DNA of 64,000 nucleotides. Source: Dyella_B jejuensis (lineage in GTDB: Bacteria > Pseudomonadota > Gammaproteobacteria > Xanthomonadales > Rhodanobacteraceae). The position numbers and the translations under genes were made by a program. The stretch is from positions 62,001 through 126,000 of the forward strand of contig NZ_JADIKJ010000005.1 in the NCBI RefSeq assembly GCF_044904675.1, given 5' to 3'. Shown in pieces: positions 20,392 through 27,508 of this stretch (its first letter is position 1; the number at the start of each line of letters is the position of its first letter). The notes below the pieces were generated by a model. The model did not search any database. It worked only from the letters and a program-made list of their open reading frames with translations, and was not told the DNA's origin.

Positions 20392-21189
20392 ATGTATACG
20401 CAGTGCCCTGAATGCCTGTCCGTGTTTTCGGTGGACGCGCGCACGCTTGCGCAGGCGCACGGCTTTGTCATGTGTGGATATTGCGGCGCGGGCTTCGACT
20501 GCATCGCCACGCTGGCGGATCAACTGCCGGCCGAACCTTTCATCGAACTGCCTTCGCACGAACCTGGCGTGGAACCGCCGCATATCGAGCTGGTGGTGTA
20601 CCGGCCGCCATCGAAAACCGTCGCGCCGCCCGCCGAAGAACAGCCTGCGCCGGAGCTGCGCGATGACTTCGCCGACCTGGTCGTCACACCCCGTTTCGCA
20701 CGCGACCGGCGTACCGACCGTGCCCGCCGCTGGCCGTGGATCGCCGCATGCCTGTTGCTGTTGCTGGGCCTTGCCGCGCAGCTTGCGTGGGCCTTGCGCG
20801 ACAGCCTGGTCGCCGACGCTACCACCGGAGCCTTGCTGCGACAGGCCTGTGCCGCGCTGTCATGCCAACTGCCGCCGGTACGCGATATCGAACAGCTTCG
20901 ATGGCTGGCACGCGACGTGCAAACACATCCTGCGGTACCCGGTGCGCTGCTGATCAGCGCGACGCTGCGCAACGATGCATCCTTCACGCAGCCATGGCCG
21001 GTGGTGGTCATTCGCCTGTCCGACGGCGACGGCAAAGTGATCGCCATGCGCAGACTCAACCCCGAGGAATACCTCGACGATACGGATGCGTTGCACCGCG
21101 GTCTTGCAGCCGGTGCGAGCACGGCACTGGTCTTCGAAGTGGAGGATCCGGGCCATCGCGCCGTCGCCTTCGACCTCGGCTTTGAATAA
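20392..21189 (+). CDS. Zinc-ribbon DUF3426 domain membrane protein
   Basis: This 265-residue protein starts with a zinc-ribbon of the MJ0042 type (CPEC at residues 4-7 and CGYCG near 27), then a Pro-rich linker, one membrane helix (residues about 115-133, WIAACLLLLLGLAAQLAWAL) and a C-terminal DUF3426 domain that would lie in the periplasm. The function is unknown. The placement between prmA and fis is conserved in related genomes as far as I recall. The zinc ribbon in the cytoplasm and a periplasmic domain suggest a sensor or scaffold, which is inference only. Confidence 0.85.
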   Translation: MYTQCPECLSVFSVDARTLAQAHGFVMCGYCGAGFDCIATLADQLPAEPFIELPSHEPGVEPPHIELVVYRPPSKTVAPPAEEQPAPELRDDFADLVVTPRFARDRRTDRARRWPWIAACLLLLLGLAAQLAWALRDSLVADATTGALLRQACAALSCQLPPVRDIEQLRWLARDVQTHPAVPGALLISATLRNDASFTQPWPVVVIRLSDGDGKVIAMRRLNPEEYLDDTDALHRGLAAGASTALVFEVEDPGHRAVAFDLGFE

Positions 21190-21362
21190 GCCACGCGCAC
21201 AAGTCGCGCTTAGTCCCTGTTCGGCATGGGCTTATGATTTTCCGGCCCGAAGGCTCTTAATTTTGTCCCCGGCGGCGAGTACACTCGGTCCCCTCGCGCA
21301 GACAAAGCGCGACTTTCGATCCGCCGCACACGCGGTAACTGCCATAAACAGGGTGACGGCCC

Positions 21363-21680
21363 ATGCAGCCGTTGCGTAAGTACGTGAGGGGAATGTTCTT
21401 GAACGCCGTCAGACTGCCTGTCAACGAGGCCATTCGCGAAACCTCGTCACAGAGCGCACTGAGTGAATGCGTCAGTCGCACCGTGCGCCGCTATCTTGCG
21501 GACATCGGCGACACCCCGTGCGACGAAGGTCTGCACGCACTGGTGATTCGCGAAGTCGAGGGTCCGCTGCTGCGCGAAGTACTGGCGTTCCACGACGGCA
21601 ACCAGAGCCGCGCCGCGGCCGTACTCGGCATCAACCGCGCCACGCTGCGCAAGAAGCTTGCCGCCCACGGCCTGCTGTGA
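21363..21680 (+). CDS. fis: Fis family DNA-binding protein
   Basis: Fis is a nucleoid-associated protein that bends DNA and activates rRNA and other growth-linked promoters. The 105-residue product ends with the conserved helix-turn-helix NQSRAAAVLGINRATLRKKL. The N-terminal part differs from the enteric protein, as is usual in Xanthomonads. The ATG at 21363 has GGGTGA at good spacing; the ATG at 21393 has a ribosome site too close to it. It is followed by purH, which has its own promoter. Confidence 0.93.
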   Translation: MQPLRKYVRGMFLNAVRLPVNEAIRETSSQSALSECVSRTVRRYLADIGDTPCDEGLHALVIREVEGPLLREVLAFHDGNQSRAAAVLGINRATLRKKLAAHGLL

Positions 21681-21765
21681 AGCATCGCCAGCCTCGCGCC
21701 GTCACACTCGTTTAGCCGTCCAAACAGTTTCCTTTCGGGCCACGGCAGCGCCTGCGGCGCCGCGC

Positions 21766-21771
21766 TATAAT
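21766..21771 (+). promoter_or_regulatory. Consensus -10 box of purH
   Basis: A perfect TATAAT lies 28 bases before the purH ATG. The -35 region 17 bases upstream is GC rich with no clear TTGACA. The start of transcription would be near base 21778. Confidence 0.6.
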
Positions 21772-21799
21772 GCACGGCTTTACCGCTCCGGAAGCCGCC

Positions 21800-23410
21800 A
21801 TGTCCGCACCCGCCATCACTCCCATTCGCCGCGCCCTGGTCAGCGTTTCGGACAAGACCGGGCTGGTCGAACTCGGACGACGCCTGGTCGCGGCCGGAGC
21901 TGAACTGCTTTCCACCGGGGGCAGCGCCAAAGCGCTGCGCGATGCGGGCATCGCGGTCAAGGACGTCAGCGACGTCACCGGCTTTCCGGAGATCATGGAC
22001 GGCCGCGTGAAAACCCTGCACCCGAAGGTGCATGGCGGCCTGCTCGGCCGGCGCGGTACCGACGACGCCGTGATGGCGGAACTGGGCATTGCGCCCATCG
22101 ACCTGCTGGTGCTGAACCTCTACCCCTTCGAAGCCACCGTGGCGAAGCCCGGTTGCACGCTGGAGCAGGCGATCGAGAACATCGATATCGGCGGTCCGGC
22201 CATGCTGCGTTCGGCCGCGAAAAACTGGAACGACGTCGGCGTGCTCACCGCGCCCGACCAGTACGAGGACGCACTTGCCGAAATCGAACAGCATGGCGGC
22301 CTCAGCCGCGCGACACGTTTCAGGCTCTCGGTCGCCGCCTTCAATCGTGTATCGAATTACGATGGCGCGATCAGCGATTACTTGTCCGGCCTGCAGCTCA
22401 ATGACGCACAGGATGCCATCGCCAGCCATGACGCCTTCCCCGGCCAAACCAATGGCCGTTTCGTAAAATTGATGGATCTGCGCTACGGCGAAAACCCGCA
22501 TCAGCAGGCTGCGTTCTATCGCGACCTGCATCCGGAACCCGGCACGCTCGCCACCTTCCGCCAGTTGCAGGGCAAGGAGCTGTCGTTCAACAACATCGCC
22601 GATTCCGATGCCGCGTGGGAATGCGTGCGCAGCTTCAGCAAGCCGGCCTGCGTGATCGTCAAGCATGCCAACCCGTGTGGGGTCGCCGTGAGCCTCGACG
22701 GCATCGGCCGCGCCTACGATCTTGCCTACCAGACCGACCCCACTTCCGCCTTCGGCGGCATTATCGCCTTCAACCGCGAGGTGGATGGCGCCACGGCACG
22801 CGCGATTGTCGAGCGCCAGTTCGTGGAAGTGGTGCTGGCACCCGGCTATGCCGATGACGCGCTGAAGGCATTCGCCAAAAAGACCAATGTGCGCGTGTTG
22901 CAGATTCCGCCGCCGGCGCATGGCGACCTCAGCCGCGCGCACCCAGGCAACGATTCGCGCCGCATCGGCTCGGGCCTGCTGATCCAGACCGCCGACCGCG
23001 GCATGGTGACGGCGGACGACCTGAAGATCGTCACCCGCCGCGCACCGACCGAAGCGCAGGTCCATGACCTGATCTTTGCCTGGAAGGTCGCCAAATACGT
23101 CAAGAGCAATGCCATCGTCTACGCGCGCGATCGCCAGACCATCGGCATCGGCGCCGGCCAGATGAGCCGCGTCTATAGCGCGCGCATTGCCGGCATCAAG
23201 GCCGCCGACGAGAAACTGGAAGTACGCGGTTCGGTCATGGCATCGGATGCCTTCTTTCCGTTCCGCGACGGCATCGATGCGGCCGCTGCCGCCGGTATCA
23301 GCGCCGTGATCCAGCCGGGCGGTTCGATGCGCGATGCCGAAGTGATCGCCGCTGCCGACGAACACGACATGGCGATGATGTTCACCGGCATGCGCCACTT
23401 CCGCCACTAG
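21800..23410 (+). CDS. purH: Bifunctional AICAR formyltransferase / IMP cyclohydrolase
   Basis: PurH performs the last two steps of de novo purine synthesis, from AICAR to IMP. The 536-residue protein has the N-terminal cyclohydrolase domain (ALVSVSDKTGLVELGRRL, GRVKTLHPKVHGGLLGRR) and the C-terminal formyltransferase domain with DLRYGENPHQQAAFY, FKHANPCG-like VKHANPCGVAV and DPTSAFGG, which hold the catalytic Lys-His. The start at 21800 is 10 codons inside the open frame and matches family length; E. coli PurH has 529 residues. A TATAAT box lies just upstream. Confidence 0.97.
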   Translation: MSAPAITPIRRALVSVSDKTGLVELGRRLVAAGAELLSTGGSAKALRDAGIAVKDVSDVTGFPEIMDGRVKTLHPKVHGGLLGRRGTDDAVMAELGIAPIDLLVLNLYPFEATVAKPGCTLEQAIENIDIGGPAMLRSAAKNWNDVGVLTAPDQYEDALAEIEQHGGLSRATRFRLSVAAFNRVSNYDGAISDYLSGLQLNDAQDAIASHDAFPGQTNGRFVKLMDLRYGENPHQQAAFYRDLHPEPGTLATFRQLQGKELSFNNIADSDAAWECVRSFSKPACVIVKHANPCGVAVSLDGIGRAYDLAYQTDPTSAFGGIIAFNREVDGATARAIVERQFVEVVLAPGYADDALKAFAKKTNVRVLQIPPPAHGDLSRAHPGNDSRRIGSGLLIQTADRGMVTADDLKIVTRRAPTEAQVHDLIFAWKVAKYVKSNAIVYARDRQTIGIGAGQMSRVYSARIAGIKAADEKLEVRGSVMASDAFFPFRDGIDAAAAAGISAVIQPGGSMRDAEVIAAADEHDMAMMFTGMRHFRH

Positions 23411-23420
23411 ACTTCGCATC

Positions 23421-23443
23421 GCGCACCGCGTCCTGCGGTGCGC
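23421..23443. terminator. Hairpin between convergent purH and transporter genes
   Basis: A perfect 9-bp stem, GCGCACCGC with GCGGTGCGC, encloses a five-base loop in the 43-base gap between two convergent genes. There is no U tract. Confidence 0.5.
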
Positions 23444-23453
23444 ACTTGATAAA

Positions 23454-24461
23454 TCAGTCGACGGTTGCGCTGTCCACCGTGGCCGCCACTTCGTACTTGT
23501 CGGCGCGTTCCGCATAGCGGCGCGCCAACACCGCGCACGTCATCAGCTGCATCTGATGGAACAGCATCAGCGGCAACACGATCATGCCCAGGGCGTGCGC
23601 GGGAAACAGCACGTTCGCCATCGGCACGCCACTGGCAAGGCTTTTCTTTGAACCGCAGAACACGATGGTGATCTCGTCCTTGCGATCGAAACCAAGCGCC
23701 CGCGATCCGTAGCGCGTTACCAGCAGCGCCGCGGCAAGCAATACCGCATTGACGACCAGCAGGCCGCCCAGCACCGATAGCGGCAATTGCTTCCACAAGC
23801 CTTGCAGCACCGCCGCGCTGAACGCGGTGTACACCACCAGCAGGATCGAACCCTGGTCGACCAGCCCGACCAGCGGGCGATGACGCTGCACCCAGCCGCC
23901 GAGCCAGCGCTGTGCCACCTGTCCGGCCACGAACGGCACGAACAATTGCAGCACGATTTCGCCTACCGAGTGCCATGACATCGCGCCCTGCCCGTGCGCT
24001 TGCAATACCAGCCCCGTCAGCAAAGGCGTCACCACGATGCCAATCAAGCTGGACGCCGACGCGGAGCAGACCGCCGCCGATACATTGCCGCGCGCGATCG
24101 AGGTAAAGGCAATCGACGATTGCACCGTCGAAGGCAAGGTGCACAGGAACAGGATGCCGACATACAGCGCGGGCGTAACCAGCGGCGTCAGCACCGGCTT
24201 CAGCAGCATGCCCAGCAGCGGGAACAGCACGAAAGTGCTGGCGAGCACGGTGATGTGCAGCCGCCAGTTGGTCAGGCCCGCCACCACGGCTTCGCGCGAC
24301 AACTTGGCGCCGTGCAGGAAAAACAACAGCGCGATCGCCAGCTTGGTCAGCCATTCGAACACGTCGGCGGCCGCGCCGCGGCACGGCAACAAACTGGCGC
24401 CGATCACCGTGGCGATCAGGCAAAGCGTGAAGTTATCCGGCAGCAAGCGGCGCACTGGCAT
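23454..24461 (-). CDS. Bile acid:sodium symporter family protein (YfeH type)
   Basis: A 335-residue inner-membrane protein with about ten hydrophobic helices. The pattern (LPDNFTLCLIATVIGASLLP, LPSTVQSSIAFTSIARGN, FCGSKKSLASGVPMA) is that of the SBF-like YfeH/PF13593 branch. Members transport small organic anions with sodium; the bacterial substrate is generally unknown. A LysR gene is divergent with 91 bases between the starts, and that regulator probably controls this transporter. Confidence 0.88.
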   Translation of the reverse strand: MPVRRLLPDNFTLCLIATVIGASLLPCRGAAADVFEWLTKLAIALLFFLHGAKLSREAVVAGLTNWRLHITVLASTFVLFPLLGMLLKPVLTPLVTPALYVGILFLCTLPSTVQSSIAFTSIARGNVSAAVCSASASSLIGIVVTPLLTGLVLQAHGQGAMSWHSVGEIVLQLFVPFVAGQVAQRWLGGWVQRHRPLVGLVDQGSILLVVYTAFSAAVLQGLWKQLPLSVLGGLLVVNAVLLAAALLVTRYGSRALGFDRKDEITIVFCGSKKSLASGVPMANVLFPAHALGMIVLPLMLFHQMQLMTCAVLARRYAERADKYEVAATVDSATVD

Positions 24462-24512
24462 GGCGAAAAGGCGTAGGGAAGCGGGGATGCGCGCTATTTC
24501 ACGCCTCGCCTA

Positions 24513-24524
24513 TTGATAAATCAA
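24513..24524. promoter_or_regulatory. Putative LysR operator
   Basis: TTGATAAATCAA is a perfect inverted repeat (TTGAT/ATCAA around AA) in the 91-base gap between the divergent transporter and LysR genes, about 50 bases from the transporter start and 28 from the LysR start. Confidence 0.45.
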
Positions 24525-24552
24525 ATCACTTTATTGTATGCATTGATGCCAT

Positions 24553-25455
24553 ATGAGCATGAATATCAGCCTGCGCCAGCTACGTGCCTTCCTCGCCGTG
24601 GCGCGACAGCGCCATTTCCGGCGCGCGGCGGAGCACTTGCATCTGAGCCAGCCGGCCGTGAGCCGGCATATCGCCGACCTCGAAGCCGAGCTGGGTGTGC
24701 GCCTGTTCGATCGCAGCACCCGCGAAGTGGTCCCCACCGAGGCCGGGCGCTATCTGGAAAGCGCGATCGAGCGCGTGCTCGACGAATTGGAGGGCGTGCT
24801 GGGGCACCTTCATTCGGAGGGCGAGCGGCGGCGCGGCAAGATCCGCATCGCTTCGGTACCGACCTTGTCCGCCGGGCTGATGCCAGCGTGCATCGCCGAC
24901 TGCGCGCGCGAATATCCCGAACTGACCATCCAGTTGCACGATCAGGCGCAAACGCTGGTACTGGACAGTGTGCGCGGCGGCGAAGTGGATTTCGGCATCG
25001 CCATCGATCCGCCGGAAAGCGGCGATTTCGATGCCGAAACCATCATGCGCGATCCGTTCTGCCTGGCCTGCCGCCCGGATCACCCGCTGGCGCGGCAAAA
25101 GAGCGTGTCGTGGAAAAAGCTGCAAGGACAACCGCTGATCCTGCTGGATTATTCCTCCGGCAGCCGGCGCCTGATCGATCACGCTTTGCTCAAGTACGGT
25201 GTCGATCCGCACGTAGTGCAGCAGACCGGCCATACCCATACCGCTTTCCGCATGGTCGAGGCCGGGCTGGGCGTCACCATTACGCCGGCGTTGTCGTCAC
25301 CGCCCTCCACGCTCGCCATACGGCCGCTGACCCCTGCCGAACAGCGCGCCGTCACCTTGATCCATCGCCGCCAACGCTCGTTGTCACCGCTGGCAGCCCT
25401 GGTGTGGAACCGCCTGCGCGAACTGGCGAAGACCGGTACGCTCACGCCGCATTGA
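24553..25455 (+). CDS. LysR family transcriptional regulator
   Basis: A 300-residue LysR regulator with an N-terminal winged helix-turn-helix (residues about 5-65: LRQLRAFLAVARQRHFRRAA, then LSQPAVSRHIADLEAELG) and an effector-binding domain. The effector is not known. Its divergence from the SBF transporter gene and a 12-base palindrome between them suggest that it regulates the transporter and itself. A second in-frame ATG two codons later is an equally good start. A glutathione transferase gene follows 45 bases downstream. Confidence 0.92.
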   Translation: MSMNISLRQLRAFLAVARQRHFRRAAEHLHLSQPAVSRHIADLEAELGVRLFDRSTREVVPTEAGRYLESAIERVLDELEGVLGHLHSEGERRRGKIRIASVPTLSAGLMPACIADCAREYPELTIQLHDQAQTLVLDSVRGGEVDFGIAIDPPESGDFDAETIMRDPFCLACRPDHPLARQKSVSWKKLQGQPLILLDYSSGSRRLIDHALLKYGVDPHVVQQTGHTHTAFRMVEAGLGVTITPALSSPPSTLAIRPLTPAEQRAVTLIHRRQRSLSPLAALVWNRLRELAKTGTLTPH

Positions 25456-25500
25456 ACGCGGGGTTCCTAAGCTAAAGCGTCATCCGGCGGAGCTGCCAGC

Positions 25501-26211
25501 ATGCGCTACGAGCTTTATTACTGGACGGGCATCCAGGGCCGCGGCGAATTCGTCCGGCTCGCGCTGGAAGATGCGGGCGCCGATTACATCGATGTCGCCC
25601 GCAAGCGCGGCGATAAAGCGATCATGCCGTTCCTGCACGGCAAGCAGGAAGGCGCATTGCCTTTCGCCCCGCCTTTCCTCAAGGCCGGCCGCCTGGTGAT
25701 TGCGCAAACCTCGATCATCCTGGCTTATCTCGGCCCACGCCTGGGCCTGGTTCCGGGTGGACAGTCCGCCGAGATCTACGCGCAGCAATTGCAATTGACG
25801 ATTGCCGATTTCGTAGCGGAGATTCACGACACGCATCACCCTATCGCCAGCAGCCAATATTACAAAGACCAGCGCGCGGCTGCGCGCAAGCGAACGCAGG
25901 CATTCCGCGATGAACGCCTGCCCAAATTCCTCGGTTACTTCGAGCAGGTGCTCGAACGCGGCAACGGCCAGCGAGCGCTCTCGCGTCATTCGTATGTGGA
26001 CTTGTCGCTGTTCCAGCTGATCAGTGGACTGGACTACGCCTTTCCCAATGCCATGCGTCGTCTGCAAACGCGCACCAGGCGCCTGCGGGCGCTTGCCCAG
26101 CGTATCGATGAACGGCCGAATATCGCCGCGTACCTGGCATCGCCACGACGCATCCCGTTCAACGAAGATGGCATCTTTCGCCACTATCCCGAACTGGACC
26201 CGACAGCGTGA
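25501..26211 (+). CDS. Glutathione S-transferase family protein, sigma-like
   Basis: This 236-residue protein begins YELYYWTGIQGRGEFVRLAL, the N-terminal pattern of sigma/alpha-class transferases with a Tyr in the active-site position. ALPFAPPFLKAGRLVIAQTS includes the cis-Pro and glutathione-contact region, though the usual Gln-Ser is replaced by Gln-Thr-Ser. The C-terminal domain is helical with SYVDLSLFQLISGL. It differs from the other transferase in this window. It may be co-transcribed with the LysR gene 45 bases upstream. Confidence 0.85.
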   Translation: MRYELYYWTGIQGRGEFVRLALEDAGADYIDVARKRGDKAIMPFLHGKQEGALPFAPPFLKAGRLVIAQTSIILAYLGPRLGLVPGGQSAEIYAQQLQLTIADFVAEIHDTHHPIASSQYYKDQRAAARKRTQAFRDERLPKFLGYFEQVLERGNGQRALSRHSYVDLSLFQLISGLDYAFPNAMRRLQTRTRRLRALAQRIDERPNIAAYLASPRRIPFNEDGIFRHYPELDPTA

Positions 26212-26213
26212 TC

Positions 26214-26237
26214 GCTTTTCCTTGCAAGGAAGAAAGC
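26214..26237. terminator. Hairpin between convergent genes
   Basis: The palindrome TTCCTTGCAAGGAA, flanked by GCTT and GAAAGC that extend the pairing, lies in the 36-base gap between the convergent transferase and half-size EamA genes. Confidence 0.4.
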
Positions 26238-26247
26238 CGCCGGGCAG

Positions 26248-26679
26248 TCAAAACAAGGCGATCACCAGCGAACCGGCCACGATCAGCGAGCCGCCGATCA
26301 GCACCGGCCAAGCAGGCTTCTCGCCCAGCACCAGCAAACCGAGCACGATCACTATCGCAACACTGAGCTTGTCGATGGGCGCCACCTTGCTGATCGGGCC
26401 CAGTTGCAACGCGCGGTAGTAGCACAACCATGAAAGGCCGGTGGCGATACCGGAAAGCACCAGGAACATCCAGCTATGCCACGGCAAGCCCGAAGGCCTG
26501 GCCCATTCCGAGCGCACGCTGAGGATGCCTGCCGTGACCGCCAGGATCACCAGCGTGCGGATAAAGGTGGCGAGATTGGAATTGATCCCCGCCACGCCCA
26601 ACTTGCCGAACAACGCCGTCAGCGCCGCGAAGAATGCCGATCCGAGGGCAAACAACAGCCAGCTTTCGCGCAGGTTCAT
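26248..26679 (-). CDS. Half-size EamA family (DMT) transporter
   Basis: This protein has 143 residues and five predicted membrane helices, a single EamA repeat instead of the usual two. Such four- or five-helix members work as dimers and are often annotated only as EamA family transporters. Conserved features are LFGKLGVAGINSNLATFIRT and PISKVAPIDKLSVAIVI. The ATG at 26679 begins the first helix region; the open frame extends 16 codons further without resemblance. The substrate is unknown. Confidence 0.82.
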   Translation of the reverse strand: MNLRESWLLFALGSAFFAALTALFGKLGVAGINSNLATFIRTLVILAVTAGILSVRSEWARPSGLPWHSWMFLVLSGIATGLSWLCYYRALQLGPISKVAPIDKLSVAIVIVLGLLVLGEKPAWPVLIGGSLIVAGSLVIALF

Positions 26680-26784
26680 CGTGTGCCGACCCAAGCGTGG
26701 CGAATCGGAAGCCGTAACGCGCACCAACAGAAAACAGCGTTTTCCTGCGGGTGCTTTACGTTGCGGCCCATGCGGGGAAGAAGG

Positions 26785-27315
26785 TCAGGACCCGTCGCCT
26801 TCCGCCGACGATGACGACGCCGGCTTGCTACCGCCCCACTGCATGATCTTGTACATCACCGGCTTCACCGGCGGCTGTCCATGCGGATCGAGCATGTGGC
26901 CGTCCGCATCGACGTTGTAGATCTGCTGCGGACCGTGCTGGGGCGTTACCACCACCATGTAGACGCGGCCGTTCTGGCGATATTCCTGGATGGTGTTCTC
27001 GCCCTCCTGGCGCACCGACACCTCCGGCGGCGGCTGGCCGTTGGCGTCATGGCCGGCCGGCGCGCCGGGCAGCTTGGGCGCTGGAATGGGCTTGCCGGGC
27101 AACTGGCTGGGTTCGAGTTCGGCTGGCGTCGACGCGGGCGCGGCTGAACTGGCCGACATCGGCTCCCTGGATGGATTGACCCCGGGATCGTCCATCCCCG
27201 GCGGTGGCGGCACGGGCGCGAAATGCGGTGCCGCGGTCGAGGAGGAGGAGGTCTGCGCAACGACCGGCGAAGCGGCCAGGACAGACAGGACGAACAGGCA
27301 GGCGGCTTGTTTCAT
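26785..27315 (-). CDS. Exported DUF2782 domain protein
   Basis: This 176-residue protein has a signal peptide (residues about 1-20, ending VVAQ) and a long Pro/Ala/Ser-rich segment (to about 85), then a DUF2782 domain with VRQEGENTIQEYRQNGRVYM. A Ser-rich tail follows. The function is unknown. It is divergent from polA with 193 bases between, an arrangement I recall from other Xanthomonads and pseudomonads. The ATG at 27315 gives a clean signal peptide and has AAGG ahead; nine extra upstream codons are open but not convincing. Confidence 0.82.
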   Translation of the reverse strand: MKQAACLFVLSVLAASPVVAQTSSSSTAAPHFAPVPPPPGMDDPGVNPSREPMSASSAAPASTPAELEPSQLPGKPIPAPKLPGAPAGHDANGQPPPEVSVRQEGENTIQEYRQNGRVYMVVVTPQHGPQQIYNVDADGHMLDPHGQPPVKPVMYKIMQWGGSKPASSSSAEGDGS

Positions 27316-27494
27316 GGAGGGCACCTTTTTGGGGGCAAGCATAGCAGCGGCGAGGCGTAGAACGGATCAAGGAACGTAAAGACCGCGCCGCCCCAAGTCC
27401 CTGCGCATGCTCGCGCGCAAGCGCCCCCAAAGCATGGAGCACGCCATGCGAGCGCCGCACCGGCGCTTGTTTCGCCGCTTTTTGCGCGCTCCCC

Positions 27495-27500
27495 TATAAA
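27495..27500 (+). promoter_or_regulatory. Candidate -10 box of polA, close to the start codon
   Basis: TATAAA ends only eight bases before the polA ATG at 27509. If used, transcription would begin at or next to the A of the start codon and the mRNA would be leaderless. No ribosome-binding site is visible before the ATG. Confidence 0.45.
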
Positions 27501-27508
27501 CTCCCGCC

